A stretch of 64,000 bases of DNA from Litorimonas sp963972195. Lineage in GTDB: Bacteria; Pseudomonadota; Alphaproteobacteria; Caulobacterales; Maricaulaceae. The position numbers were made by a program, and so were the translations under genes. The DNA is taken from positions 1-64,000 of the forward strand of contig CAXATH010000012.1 of NCBI GenBank assembly GCA_963972195.1, read 5' to 3'. Under the pieces are notes generated by a model, which searched no databases, had not been told where the DNA came from, and was given only the letters and a program-made list of their open reading frames with translations. Below are positions 37,072 to 46,509 of this stretch, piece by piece (positions within the stretch are counted from its first letter, which is position 1; the number at the start of each line of letters is the position of its first letter).

Positions 37072-38121
37072 ATGGTGGGGATTCCTTGTATGCTAATGCG
37101 CGGTGGGACGTCAAAGGGGGCATTTTTCCTTGCTGCCGATTTACCCGATGACCCTGTCAAAAGAGATGCGGTCTTGCTTAAGGTCATGGGGTCGCCCGAC
37201 CCACGACAAATTGATGGGGTCGGCGGCGGCCATCCTTTAACCAGTAAGGTTGCGATTATTTCGCCCTCAGAGCGCGAAGACTGCGACGTAGATTATTATT
37301 TTATCCAGGTAAGTCCAGATTCTGATAAGGTCTCAGACAGCCAAAATTGTGGTAATTTGCTTGCCGCTGTTGGCCCCTTTGCCTTGGAAAGAGGCCTCGT
37401 TAAAACGAAGAGTCCGGAGACGACTGTGAGGGTTTATATGACCAATTCGCAAAGTCGGGCGGATTTAATCCTAACTACGCCTGAGGGCGTGATCATGTAT
37501 CAGGGGGATACCAAGATTGATGGTGTGCCAGGAACTCATGCTGCTGTGGTTCAAAATTACTTTGGTACAGCCGGGGCACAATGTGGTGCGTTACTGCCTA
37601 CAGGGAATCCTCAGGATGAAATTGACGGTATAGCATGCACATTGATTGATAATGGCATGCCAAGTGTCTTAATGAGAGCGACTGACTTTGACATTTCAGG
37701 ATATGAAACATCTTCGGAGTTAGAATCCAATATTTGCTTAAAAGCGGCGATTGAAGCCATAAGGTTGCAAGCTGGACCTATGATGAATTTAGGCAATGTT
37801 GAAGATAAAACAATTCCAAAAATGTGTTTGGTTTCACCTCCAAAGCAGGGCGGCATGATCTCAACCCGCACTTTTATCCCGCACCGCCTACACGAAGCGG
37901 TCGGAGTTCTTGCCGCTGCGTCTGATGCCGCCGCCTGTATGATAGAAGGGAGCGTTGCATATGAAATCGCAGAATTTGAAAATGTTAATCCATGCCGTGT
38001 TGACGTTGAGCACCCTACGGGAGCTCTTACTGTTGAACTTGAATGGCAGTTCGATAATGTAATACGCACCGCGCTTATCCGCACCGCGAACAAGCTGATG
38101 GAAGGGAAAGTTTTTCCATGA
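37072..38121 (+). CDS. ligU: 4-oxalomesaconate tautomerase (PrpF family)
   Basis: This isomerase converts the keto or enol form of 4-oxalomesaconate into the one that LigJ accepts. It is of the PrpF/diaminopimelate-epimerase fold: IPCMLMRGGTSKGAFF at the start, DGVGGGHPLTSKVAI near residue 45, the SQNCGNLLAAVGPFA region near 95, and SVLMRATDF. At 349 residues it is complete. The stop overlaps the next start by four bases (ATGA). Relatives are called LigU in sphingomonads and GalD in pseudomonads. Confidence 0.9.
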   Translation: MVGIPCMLMRGGTSKGAFFLAADLPDDPVKRDAVLLKVMGSPDPRQIDGVGGGHPLTSKVAIISPSEREDCDVDYYFIQVSPDSDKVSDSQNCGNLLAAVGPFALERGLVKTKSPETTVRVYMTNSQSRADLILTTPEGVIMYQGDTKIDGVPGTHAAVVQNYFGTAGAQCGALLPTGNPQDEIDGIACTLIDNGMPSVLMRATDFDISGYETSSELESNICLKAAIEAIRLQAGPMMNLGNVEDKTIPKMCLVSPPKQGGMISTRTFIPHRLHEAVGVLAAASDAAACMIEGSVAYEIAEFENVNPCRVDVEHPTGALTVELEWQFDNVIRTALIRTANKLMEGKVFP

Positions 38122-38921
38122 AAATTGCATTGATTGGATTCGGAGAAGCCGGCCAAATGTTTGCGGAAGGGCTACGGGCAAGAGCAAATGTATATGCTTA
38201 CGACATCAAAATTACCGATGTCATGCAGAAGGTGGCAACTACTCTTGGGGTAACCTTGTCTTCCTCCGTAGAGACAGTTATGGCCGATGCAAAATTAATT
38301 CTTTCATTGGTAACCGCTGATCAAGCCGCTATCGCGGCGCGCTGTGCCATGCCGTTTATTTCTGCCGATCAACTATACTTAGAAATGAACTCTGTAGCTC
38401 CAAAAACGAAACAATTGAACGCAAAATTGATTCCGTCTTTGGTTGATGTTGCGATTATGGCCCCTGTCCACCCCAAAAGAATGTCTGTCCCTTTGTTGGT
38501 GGCCCATCCAAATTCGGATAAAATCACCGGTTTTTTGAATGAGCTTGGTTTTAATGCGAAATCCGTCGGAGCAGATGTGGGGCACGCCTCTGCTATTAAA
38601 ATGTGCCGATCAATTATGATCAAGGGAATGGAAGCTCTGACGATTGAATGTTTGTCGACCGCTCGTTATTTTGGTGTCGAATCTGATGTGCTTGCATCCC
38701 TTCATTCAAGCTTTCCGGAAATGGGGTGGGATCGAGATCGGGCTGACTATTGGTTCGGCCGAGTTGCCCTGCATGGTCAAAGACGTGCAGCAGAAATGCG
38801 CGAGGTGGCAAAAACTGTGGCAGATGCAGGGGTGCTCTCTGAGATGGCTTTAGAGGTTTCAAAAACGCAAGCAATATATGCTGGCAATATATCTTACTTA
38901 AATATTGATAGGATAAAATAA
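38118..38921 (+). CDS. NAD(P)-binding 6PGDH-like protein with DUF1932 domain
   Basis: This is a putative dehydrogenase of the 3-hydroxyisobutyrate/6-phosphogluconate type: Rossmann motif IALIGFGEAGQMFAEGL, LILSLVTADQAA, YLEMNSVAPKTKQ, then a helical DUF1932 domain from about residue 170. At 267 residues it is short for HIBADH but normal for this subgroup. It is the last gene of the lig operon, coupled to ligU. Its substrate is unknown; an overflow intermediate such as carboxy-hydroxy-oxoadipate is conceivable. The ICE backbone resumes 17 bp after its stop, so it marks the right edge of the catabolic cargo. Confidence 0.8.
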   Translation: MKIALIGFGEAGQMFAEGLRARANVYAYDIKITDVMQKVATTLGVTLSSSVETVMADAKLILSLVTADQAAIAARCAMPFISADQLYLEMNSVAPKTKQLNAKLIPSLVDVAIMAPVHPKRMSVPLLVAHPNSDKITGFLNELGFNAKSVGADVGHASAIKMCRSIMIKGMEALTIECLSTARYFGVESDVLASLHSSFPEMGWDRDRADYWFGRVALHGQRRAAEMREVAKTVADAGVLSEMALEVSKTQAIYAGNISYLNIDRIK

Positions 38922-38938
38922 GTAGTATTCATCACAAG

Positions 38939-39565
38939 CTAAAGCCCATTACTAATTTTCAAAGCTTTTAAGCCGTTCGCCCGTCCCACTTCGCCTATGC
39001 CCGGAATGTCTTCAAAAGAAAGCTCCTGTAAGGGCTTTGGCATCATAGTCGGATGCCAGATCGTTGTGCCGTTCGGTTTGTCCATTTTGCAGGCAATCTT
39101 GGCAAGATGTCGATTGGCACCAAATCCGATGGAGCAGGTGATATGAGGGCCGACACCTTCGGAGATCGCTTTTTTGATTTTCAAAGAGAGCCCTTCAGGG
39201 TCCCGAATATCACGAGGGCCCAGCTTGCAACATAACTCATCAATCGATTTGACGGCTTCAACCGGAATGACGCTGTTAATCTCGGCGAGCAGGGCGTTAT
39301 GAGCGCGGCGGTATAAATCCGGACTTTGGCATTGCAGGATTAAATCCGGACAGATTTTCCGGGCCTCAGTCAGGCGCATCACATTCTTCACACCCCGCGC
39401 TTTGGCTTCTTTTGAACACGCAATCACAACCGTATGAACGGTTCCGTCAAAGGGGACGATTCCGACAGGCTTACCTCGAAGCGCAGGTCTGGCCTGTTGT
39501 TCCACAGAGGCAAAAAACCCGTCAAAGTCGAGATAGAGCCTTTCAATCGTATCTGGTTTTCGCAT
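38939..39565 (-). pseudogene. Truncated Y-family DNA polymerase (DinB/UmuC/ImpB type)
   Basis: The N-terminal catalytic part is well kept: LYLDFDGFFASVEQQARP with the metal Asp, CSKEAKARGVKN, and SIDELCCKL in the place of the SxDE motif near residue 105. It breaks off at the helix-hairpin-helix segment EDIPGIGEVGRAN and ends after about 208 residues, where relatives run to 350-400. The little-finger domain is missing. The break lies 17 bp from the end of the catabolic operon, so cargo insertion probably removed the 3' end. The start at 39565 (MRKPDT) fits the family N-terminus; a longer start at 39622 exists. Confidence 0.8.
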
Positions 39566-39721
39566 TTTTTGTCCGTCGGTAAGGTGGACGACAGAAAAGA
39601 ACGAAAGCGGAACATTAGTCAAGCGGATTAAGGATAATATTCCTATTTAGGCGGGGGATAAGTTTAAACTTTCGACAATCTTCGAAGAACTATTGGCTGA
39701 AAGACTGGACTTGCTTGAAAA

Positions 39722-39785
39722 TCACGTTTTTCACGGATCGTCACTCTAGTTCACGGAATATCACGAAACCTCACGCGAATTCACG
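39722..39785 (+). repeat. Array of TCACG repeats with exact 10-bp period
   Basis: TCAC(G) begins at 39731, 39741, 39751, 39761, 39771 and 39781, six units one helical turn apart, five of the six reading TCACG (39741 reads TCACT), with another TCACG at 39722. The five bases between units vary. The array lies in the divergent region between the polymerase remnant and virD4, 75-135 bases before the virD4 start. Phased short direct repeats are the usual binding target of ribbon-helix-helix or similar oligomeric regulators, and one such gene is second in the operon. Confidence 0.8.
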
Positions 39786-39856
39786 ATTTTGGAACTAGAC
39801 CAAAAATCTCTTTTTCTGACAGCCTAAGTCCAATCACTCTCGAAGGACTAAAGGCA

Positions 39857-41905
39857 ATGTCGCCACAAAATATCTTACTCGGACAAATATTCGTTGTGTT
39901 TACGACGATTATTTTGACGACTTGGTATGCCACGCAGTGGACCGCGCTTCAGTTTGACTATGACGCTTATCTCGGAACAGGATTCGCAAAGTTTGGCAAT
40001 CACAAAATTTACGCGCCTTGGAACCTCTTTAAATGGTGGTATCAATTTGATGCCTACGCCCCGCATGTCTTCTCACGGGGAGGTCAGATTTCAGCGGGAG
40101 GCGGGGTTCTCGGTATTTGCTTTGCCGTTATTGGCTCTGTCCTGAGAGGGCGTTCGTCTAAAACGCTAAATACATTTGGGTCATCCCGATGGGCCACGTC
40201 TAAGCAAATGAAGCAAGTTGGTTTATTCAAAGAGCAAGGCGTTTTCCTGGGCCGCAATAAATCAGACTATATCCGACATGACGGACCGGAGCATGTCATA
40301 GCTATTGCGCCGACCCGCTCCGGGAAAGGGGTTGGCCTCGTCATTCCAACGCTTCTGTCCTGGACAGAGAGCGCCGTAATTCATGATATTAAAGGCGAGA
40401 ATTGGCAGTTAACCTCTGGATGGAGATCGAGCTTCTCGCATTGCCTCTTATTTGATCCGACCAATGCGTCGAGCGCAAAATATAATCCACTTCTAGAAGT
40501 CCGCAAAGGCGTCAATGAAGTCCGGGACGTTCAAAACATCGCGGATATCCTGGTGGATCCTGAAGGCATGCTGGAGCGCCGGAGCCATTGGGAGAAAACG
40601 GCGCATAGCCTCCTTGTCGGCGCAATTCTTCACATCCTCTACGCGGAGCGCGATAAAACGCTGGCCCGCGTGGCCTCATTCCTCTCTGATCCGAACCGGT
40701 CTTCCGAAAAGACGCTTCGGGTCATGATGAAAACCAATCATCTCGGCGACCGGAAAACGGCAAAAGTCCACCCGGTGGTCGCACAAGCAGCGCGTGAACT
40801 CCTCAATAAATCTGAAAACGAGCGCTCAGGTGTTTTATCAACGGCTATGAGCTTTCTCGGTCTTTACCGGGATCCCACGGTCGCCGAGGTGACTTCGAAA
40901 TGTGATTGGCGAATTGCCGATCTGATAAACGCGGATAAGCCTGTCTCGCTTTATCTTGTCATACCTCCGTCTGACATATCGCGCACAAAGCCTTTAATCC
41001 GGTTGATCCTCAACCAGATTGGCCGTCGCCTTACCGAAGAGCTGGTTGTGTCAGGTGAGAGCCAGCCCAAGCGGCAACTCTTGCTTATGCTGGACGAGTT
41101 TCCGGCATTGGGACGTTTGGACTTTTTTGAAAGCTCACTGGCCTTTATGGCGGGCTATGGTTTGCGGGCTTTTCTGATCGCGCAATCTCTCAACCAGATT
41201 GAAAAAGCTTACGGCCCGAATAATTCTATTCTCGATAATTGCCATGTGCGGGTTGCCTTTGCCACAAATGATGAACGCACCGCCAAACGCCTTTCTGACG
41301 CTATTGGCAGCACAACCGAAATGCGGGCCATGCGCAATTATGCGGGTCACCGTCTTGCCCCATGGCTATCGCATGTCATGGTCTCCCGCCAGGAAACCGC
41401 GCGCCAGCTCATCACGCCCGGTGAGATCATGCAATTACCTGCCAATGAGCAGCTTATACTGCTCTCAGGGTTCGCCCCCATAAAAGCTCAAAAGGTCCGT
41501 TATTATAAGGACAAGAATTTCACAGGCCGTGTCGTCAATTCTCCCCAACTCACCCCAAAGGGCCCGGGCGATTTACCCCCTTCTGCGCCTTGCGCCTGGG
41601 GTGAGGTGACACGGTCTGTGGATGACCGGCTATATCAAGACACACAGGACGATGAGCGGCTCAAAACGAACCCGACTTCAGATGATACAGTAGTGGAAGA
41701 AGCGGGCGGCAAGGACCGCATCCCGGAATTGGATAGTCCTGAGAACTCTCACTTCCGGAACGACACAGAAGAGAAGTCGCCCTCCATAGCAGAGGATGAT
41801 GATTTGGGCGCCTCTATCAAACTCGGCGAGTTTGTCAGAGGCCCGTCACAACTGGCCCGCGCCCATGACCTGACCCGAAGCACTGATATAGATTTGGGAA
41901 TGTAA
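39857..41905 (+). CDS. Type IV coupling protein VirD4/TraG
   Basis: This inner-membrane ATPase links the relaxase-DNA complex to the secretion channel. Two N-terminal membrane segments lie within residues 1-100. Walker A is APTRSGKGVGLVIPT near residue 151, Walker B is LLMLDEFPALGRL near 415, and FLIAQSLNQIEKAYG follows. At 682 residues it is complete, with a low-complexity acidic C-terminus. It opens the transfer operon, whose genes run head to tail with tiny gaps or overlaps. The relaxase that normally sits just upstream is 37 kb away. Confidence 0.95.
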   Translation: MSPQNILLGQIFVVFTTIILTTWYATQWTALQFDYDAYLGTGFAKFGNHKIYAPWNLFKWWYQFDAYAPHVFSRGGQISAGGGVLGICFAVIGSVLRGRSSKTLNTFGSSRWATSKQMKQVGLFKEQGVFLGRNKSDYIRHDGPEHVIAIAPTRSGKGVGLVIPTLLSWTESAVIHDIKGENWQLTSGWRSSFSHCLLFDPTNASSAKYNPLLEVRKGVNEVRDVQNIADILVDPEGMLERRSHWEKTAHSLLVGAILHILYAERDKTLARVASFLSDPNRSSEKTLRVMMKTNHLGDRKTAKVHPVVAQAARELLNKSENERSGVLSTAMSFLGLYRDPTVAEVTSKCDWRIADLINADKPVSLYLVIPPSDISRTKPLIRLILNQIGRRLTEELVVSGESQPKRQLLLMLDEFPALGRLDFFESSLAFMAGYGLRAFLIAQSLNQIEKAYGPNNSILDNCHVRVAFATNDERTAKRLSDAIGSTTEMRAMRNYAGHRLAPWLSHVMVSRQETARQLITPGEIMQLPANEQLILLSGFAPIKAQKVRYYKDKNFTGRVVNSPQLTPKGPGDLPPSAPCAWGEVTRSVDDRLYQDTQDDERLKTNPTSDDTVVEEAGGKDRIPELDSPENSHFRNDTEEKSPSIAEDDDLGASIKLGEFVRGPSQLARAHDLTRSTDIDLGM

Positions 41906-41907
41906 GG

Positions 41908-42423
41908 ATGAAAGATAATCTCACTTCCCGTATTCGCGCGCGAATTTCTCCGGAAAATGCGGCCTTGCTAGAGGTCCGGGCGCGAGCTTTGGGACGGAGT
42001 AAGTCTCGGGTCATCAATGACGCCCTGAAAGCGAGTTTTACCTTTGAGCATGATGATCAAAGGGACGCCCGCATCATTGAAAAGCTGGAGATGATGATAC
42101 GTCATAATCATCGCCACTCGCGCGATCTTAATCTTCATTCTGAAACATTCGCCCTCTTTCTCCATTTTTACTTCACCATGGCGCCTCAAATCTCCGCAGT
42201 CGATCGCGACGTCCGGGCGGCGCGCGGTGTGGGGCTGATGAACCAATTTATCGACCAGCTCGGAGCAAAGATGCGTCAGGGCGGCAAGACGTTTAAGCAC
42301 GCCTTGTCGGATGTTTTGGTTTCGGATCAAGATTTCTTCCGGCTTGATGAAATCGAGCTTTTGAAACAACTCCAAGGCAAAAGAGTGTCTGCCCCTGAAA
42401 ATAAGGCGGCGGCACATGTCTAA
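41908..42423 (+). CDS. Ribbon-helix-helix (CopG-like) regulator or accessory protein
   Basis: The N-terminal ~45 residues fit a ribbon-helix-helix DNA-binding fold: RIRARISPENAALLEVRARA and GRSKSRVINDALKA. The rest (to 171) is helical with no named domain. It lies two bases after virD4 and overlaps trbB, the standard place of this gene in P-type ICEs of alphaproteobacteria. Such proteins control the operon or assist the relaxase at oriT. The phased TCACG array before virD4 is a natural candidate target. Confidence 0.8.
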   Translation: MKDNLTSRIRARISPENAALLEVRARALGRSKSRVINDALKASFTFEHDDQRDARIIEKLEMMIRHNHRHSRDLNLHSETFALFLHFYFTMAPQISAVDRDVRAARGVGLMNQFIDQLGAKMRQGGKTFKHALSDVLVSDQDFFRLDEIELLKQLQGKRVSAPENKAAAHV

Positions 42424-43426
42424 TATTCAAACAACCTCTACCACAGACCGCACGCTGGCAATGCTGCGCACCGCTCTCGGTCCCGTCATTAGGCAAGCGC
42501 TGGACGACCCCAAAGTCATTGAAATTATGCTCAATCCCGACGGGCGGCTATGGCTGGATAAATTAGGGGAGGGCCGGTTTGATACCGAGAACCGGTTAAG
42601 CCCCGAAGAGGCCGAGCGCGTTGTGAGGCTCGTGGCCAGTCACATCAATCAGGACGTCACCTCGAAAACGCCGATTATCAGCGCAGAACTTCCCGGTCAG
42701 GGCGAGCGCTTTGAAGGCATTTTACCGCCCATTGTCTCAGCGCCGTGTTTTTCGATCCGCAAAGGTGCCGTCTCCGTTTTCACCCTAGAAGATTACGTCA
42801 AAGCCGGCAGTTTAAGCTACGCGCAGTCCGAGGCTTTAAAATATTCGGTTCTATCCCGCCAAAATATCTTGATTGCGGGCGGCACGTCGAGCGGAAAAAC
42901 GACCCTCGCCAATGCTTTACTGTCAGAGATATCCGAAACAGGTGACCGGGTTCTTATTCTTGAGGATACGCGCGAGCTTCAATGCAAAGCGGCGGACAGC
43001 GTTGCCCTTCGCACCCACGGCCAGAACGTCACACTGACGGATCTCGTGCGCTCGACATTAAGGCTGAGGCCTGACCGTATTATCGTCGGCGAAGTTCGCG
43101 GTCCGGAAGCGCTTGATATGCTCAAGGCCTGGACGACGGGTCATCCCGGCGGCGTCGCCACAGTTCATGCAAATTCTGCCAAGGCGGCGTTAAGCCGTCT
43201 CGAGCAATTGATTTTAGAGGGCGTGGTGGTCGTGCCGCGATCTTTAATTGCGGAGGCCATCGATGTGATTGTCTTCATTTCCGGACGCGGGTCCAAACGG
43301 CGCGTGGAAACTATTCTTCGCCTCGTTGATGTGACGAAAAACGGCTATCAGTTTGAGCCGCTCACAACTCCGTCCACTTTTCCAAACCTTAGCTTGAACG
43401 GAGCAAACTCATGTGCGGACCTTTAA
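42416..43426 (+). CDS. trbB: Conjugal transfer ATPase TrbB (VirB11 family)
   Basis: This cytoplasmic hexameric ATPase powers pilus assembly and substrate transfer. Walker A is IAGGTSSGKTTLAN near residue 155; the Asp box is ILEDTRELQ, and RIIVGEVRGPEALDML with GHPGGVATVHANSA are the VirB11 signatures. At 336 residues it is complete. It overlaps both neighbours slightly. Confidence 0.95.
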   Translation: MSNIQTTSTTDRTLAMLRTALGPVIRQALDDPKVIEIMLNPDGRLWLDKLGEGRFDTENRLSPEEAERVVRLVASHINQDVTSKTPIISAELPGQGERFEGILPPIVSAPCFSIRKGAVSVFTLEDYVKAGSLSYAQSEALKYSVLSRQNILIAGGTSSGKTTLANALLSEISETGDRVLILEDTRELQCKAADSVALRTHGQNVTLTDLVRSTLRLRPDRIIVGEVRGPEALDMLKAWTTGHPGGVATVHANSAKAALSRLEQLILEGVVVVPRSLIAEAIDVIVFISGRGSKRRVETILRLVDVTKNGYQFEPLTTPSTFPNLSLNGANSCADL

Positions 43427-43752
43427 CACACGGAAATCTCAATCAGCGGCTCATCTTAGGCGCCGCTTTTATCGCCGGGGTGATGATATTTATGCCCCAA
43501 ACAGCCCACGCCGCCGGATCGGCCATGCCCTGGGAAGGGCCTCTCACCAGTATATTGCAATCCATTGAAGGGCCCGTCGCGAAAATATTTGGAACCATTG
43601 CGATTATCATGACGGGTATTGGTCTGGCGTTTGGAGATGCGGGCGGCGGAATGCGCAATCTCATCAAAATCGTGTTTGGTCTCTCCATTGCGTTTACGGC
43701 GACAAGCTTCTTCCTGTCCTTCTTCAGCTTTAGCGGCGGCGCGCTCATCTAA
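43411..43752 (+). CDS. trbC: Conjugal pilin TrbC (VirB2 family)
   Basis: This small protein (113 residues) is the pilus subunit. It has a signal peptide ending near ANA-like AHAAGS (about residue 36) and two long hydrophobic helices with the TrbC/VirB2 segment GPVAKIFGTIAIIMTGIGLA and GGGMRNLIKIVFGLSIAF. It overlaps trbB by 16 bases and trbD by one. Confidence 0.9.
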   Translation: MCGPLTHGNLNQRLILGAAFIAGVMIFMPQTAHAAGSAMPWEGPLTSILQSIEGPVAKIFGTIAIIMTGIGLAFGDAGGGMRNLIKIVFGLSIAFTATSFFLSFFSFSGGALI

Positions 43753-44027
43753 TGCCCGAGCCAGCGACATATCAGCTTCCTGAAGGCTTCACTATTCCGG
43801 TGCGCCGCTCCTTGACCGAGCCCATTCTGTTGGGCGGGGTTCCGAGAACCGCCGCGATTTTAAACGGCACCTTGGCGGCGGCATTAGGTCTAGGGCTGCA
43901 GCTCTGGGTCTTGGGGCTTGTTTATTATGTGTGCGCCCACTCGCTTTGTGTCTTTTTGGCCTCGCGGGATCCGCAATTCATGGAAGTTCTGATCCGCCAC
44001 ATTAAACACAAAGCCTATCTGTCATGA
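43752..44027 (+). CDS. trbD: Conjugal transfer protein TrbD (VirB3 family)
   Basis: This inner-membrane protein of 91 residues works with TrbE in pilin handling. The VirB3-like start PVRRSLTEPILLGGVPR is followed by two membrane segments and the tail FLASRDPQFMEVLIRHIKHK. It lies between trbC and trbE in the standard order. Confidence 0.9.
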   Translation: MPEPATYQLPEGFTIPVRRSLTEPILLGGVPRTAAILNGTLAAALGLGLQLWVLGLVYYVCAHSLCVFLASRDPQFMEVLIRHIKHKAYLS

Positions 44028-44040
44028 GGAGTCTGAAGTG

Positions 44041-46509
44041 ATGAATTTAAACGAATATCAAAAACGTCCGGACTGTTTGGCAGACTATCTGCCTTGGGCA
44101 GCTTTGATCGCGCCGGGCACAGTTCTGAATAAGGATGGCAGTTTTCAACGGACAGCAGAATTTCGCGGCCCTGATCTGGAAAGTTCGACCGAGGAAGAAC
44201 TAATCGCGACCTGTGCCAGGCTCAACAATGCGCTGCGCCGGTTTGGGTCGGGCTGGGCCCTTTATTTTGAAGCCGCCCGTATCCCGGCGCGGGACTATCC
44301 TGTTTCGGAATTTACCGACCCCGCGGCCTGGATCGTTGAGCAGGAGCGAAGAGGGGCGTTCGCGGAAGAAGCCAATAAGCGAACCTTGTTTGAGAGCGTC
44401 TATTATTTGACATTCCAGTTCATTCTGCCGGCGGACAGATCCAGTAAAGCGGAAAGCTGGCTTATCGAAACGCCTGCGGGCGAAAAAGGGGTCTGTGTTC
44501 ACGACCTTCTGCAAAACTTTCTGTCAGAATGTGACCGCTGCTTGGATCTCCTGCAAAGCCAATTTCCAATGGCGAAGTGGCTCGACGATGACGCCACGCT
44601 TTCCTATTTGCATTCGGCGGTTTCGCCGAGCCGTCACTTAATCAAAACCCCGGAAACCCCGGCCTATCTTGACGCTGTTATAGGCGGGGCCGATCTAGTG
44701 GGCGGGCTTGTCCCGCAGCTCGGCGAGCATTCGGTTCATACCCTCACAATCCTTGGATTCCCCAGCGAGACAGTGCCTGGCATATTGGACGAGCTAAATA
44801 CGCTCGGCTTTTCCTACCGCTGGATGACGCGGTTTATTCCGCTTTCAAAAAGAGAAGCGTCGAAGGTCATTACAAAGACGAGGCGCCAGTGGTTTGCCAA
44901 ACGGAAATCCGTCGTCTCTCTTCTCAAAGAAGCGTTGATGAATGAAACGACGCCTTTGGTTGACAGCGACGCGGACAATAAAGCGATCGACGCAGACGCC
45001 GCTCTACAAGATTTAGGCGGAGATTATGTCTCTTACGGCTATATGACCACAGCGATTAGCGTGATGGACGAGAATAAGGCGGTGGCCGAAGCCCGGATTA
45101 AAGCGGTGGAACGCGTTATCAATGGACGCGGGTTTGTCACCATCCATGAAAAGGTCAATGCCGTCGATGCCTGGCTGGGGACGCATCCCGGTAATCCATA
45201 TGCAAATGTGCGCGTCCCGTTACTCTCCACATTAAACCTGGCACATATGATACCCTTATCCGCTGTTTGGGCGGGGCCGGAAAGCAATGCGCATTTAAGC
45301 GGCGCGCCGCTGCTCTATGCGACAACGGAAGCTCATACGCCCTTCCGGCTTGTGACGCATCAAGGAGATGTCGGCCATACACTGGTTGTGGGGCCGACAG
45401 GGGCCGGGAAATCCGTCCTTCTGAACCTGCTCGCCCTTCAGTTTAAACGTTACCCTGAGGCGCAAGTTTTTACCTTTGATAAAGGGGCCTCATCACGGGC
45501 CATGGTTGAAGGGCTTGGCGGTGAGTTTTACGCTCTGGGCGATACGAAAGCGGGGCTCGTTTTTCAGCCTTTGCGCCATATTGATGAAAGCTCCGAAATT
45601 GCTTGGGCTCAGGAATGGGTCGCCGGATTACTCGTCTCCAAAGGGGTGGAGGTGACGCCGGAGATTGAAAATACGCTCTGGTCCGCCTTGCAGAGTCTGG
45701 CAAGCGCTCCGAAAGAGCAAAGAACTCTGACCGGATTGTCTGCGCTAATACAGGACGGCGATCTTCGTCTCGCGCTTAAGCCTTTTACTTTGGCGGGGGC
45801 TTACGGACATCTTCTGGACGGCAATGAAGACACGCTTGGACAGAGCGCCACTCAAGCTTTCGAAATGGAAGCCTTGATGCATTCCGAAGCGCTGATTGCG
45901 CCCGTTCTGACCTATTTGTTTCATAAGCTTGAAGCGCGCTTTGATGGACGGCCGACCTTTCTGATATTGGACGAGGCGTGGGTATTTCTTGACGATCCCT
46001 TATTTGCGGGCCGCATTCGAGAATGGCTCAAAGTGCTTCGGAAGAAGAATGTCTCTGTTATATTTGCCACGCAATCGCTCGCCGATATTGCGAATAGTCC
46101 CATAGCCCCGGCCATCATTGAAAGCTGCCTGTCACGAATATTCCTTCCCAATAAGCGGGCCATGGAGCCACAGCAAAAAGAGGCCTATGACCGATTTGGT
46201 TTAAACAAGCGACAAGTCCAAATTATCGCCTCTGCTGCGCCGAAGCGGGAATATTATTTTCAAAGCCAAGGCGGCAACCGACTTTTTGATCTGCAGCTTG
46301 GCCCTGTTGCGCTCGCCTTTTGCGCAGCCGGGTCAGAAAAAGACCACGCCGAGCTCGACCAAATCCTGGATCCCCAAAAACCAGATAACGCCTCTGAAAG
46401 TTTTGCCACGAAATGGCTCCGCTTCAAGGGCCTCGATTGGGCGGCGGATCTGATGGCTACCGAGTTTGAACAAGAGGAGTATGTGCCATGGCTCGACGCC
46501 GCCGAATAA
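44041..46509 (+). CDS. trbE: Conjugal transfer ATPase TrbE (VirB4 family)
   Basis: This is the large ATPase of the transfer channel (822 residues). The N-terminal CagE/VirB4 domain includes NEYQKRPDCLADYLPWAAL. The C-terminal motor has Walker A VVGPTGAGKSVLLNLLALQ near residue 452 and Walker B PTFLILDEAWVFLDDP near 640, then SVIFATQSLADI. The ATG at 44041 is taken over the GTG at 44038. It overlaps trbJ by 22 bases. Confidence 0.95.
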   Translation: MNLNEYQKRPDCLADYLPWAALIAPGTVLNKDGSFQRTAEFRGPDLESSTEEELIATCARLNNALRRFGSGWALYFEAARIPARDYPVSEFTDPAAWIVEQERRGAFAEEANKRTLFESVYYLTFQFILPADRSSKAESWLIETPAGEKGVCVHDLLQNFLSECDRCLDLLQSQFPMAKWLDDDATLSYLHSAVSPSRHLIKTPETPAYLDAVIGGADLVGGLVPQLGEHSVHTLTILGFPSETVPGILDELNTLGFSYRWMTRFIPLSKREASKVITKTRRQWFAKRKSVVSLLKEALMNETTPLVDSDADNKAIDADAALQDLGGDYVSYGYMTTAISVMDENKAVAEARIKAVERVINGRGFVTIHEKVNAVDAWLGTHPGNPYANVRVPLLSTLNLAHMIPLSAVWAGPESNAHLSGAPLLYATTEAHTPFRLVTHQGDVGHTLVVGPTGAGKSVLLNLLALQFKRYPEAQVFTFDKGASSRAMVEGLGGEFYALGDTKAGLVFQPLRHIDESSEIAWAQEWVAGLLVSKGVEVTPEIENTLWSALQSLASAPKEQRTLTGLSALIQDGDLRLALKPFTLAGAYGHLLDGNEDTLGQSATQAFEMEALMHSEALIAPVLTYLFHKLEARFDGRPTFLILDEAWVFLDDPLFAGRIREWLKVLRKKNVSVIFATQSLADIANSPIAPAIIESCLSRIFLPNKRAMEPQQKEAYDRFGLNKRQVQIIASAAPKREYYFQSQGGNRLFDLQLGPVALAFCAAGSEKDHAELDQILDPQKPDNASESFATKWLRFKGLDWAADLMATEFEQEEYVPWLDAAE

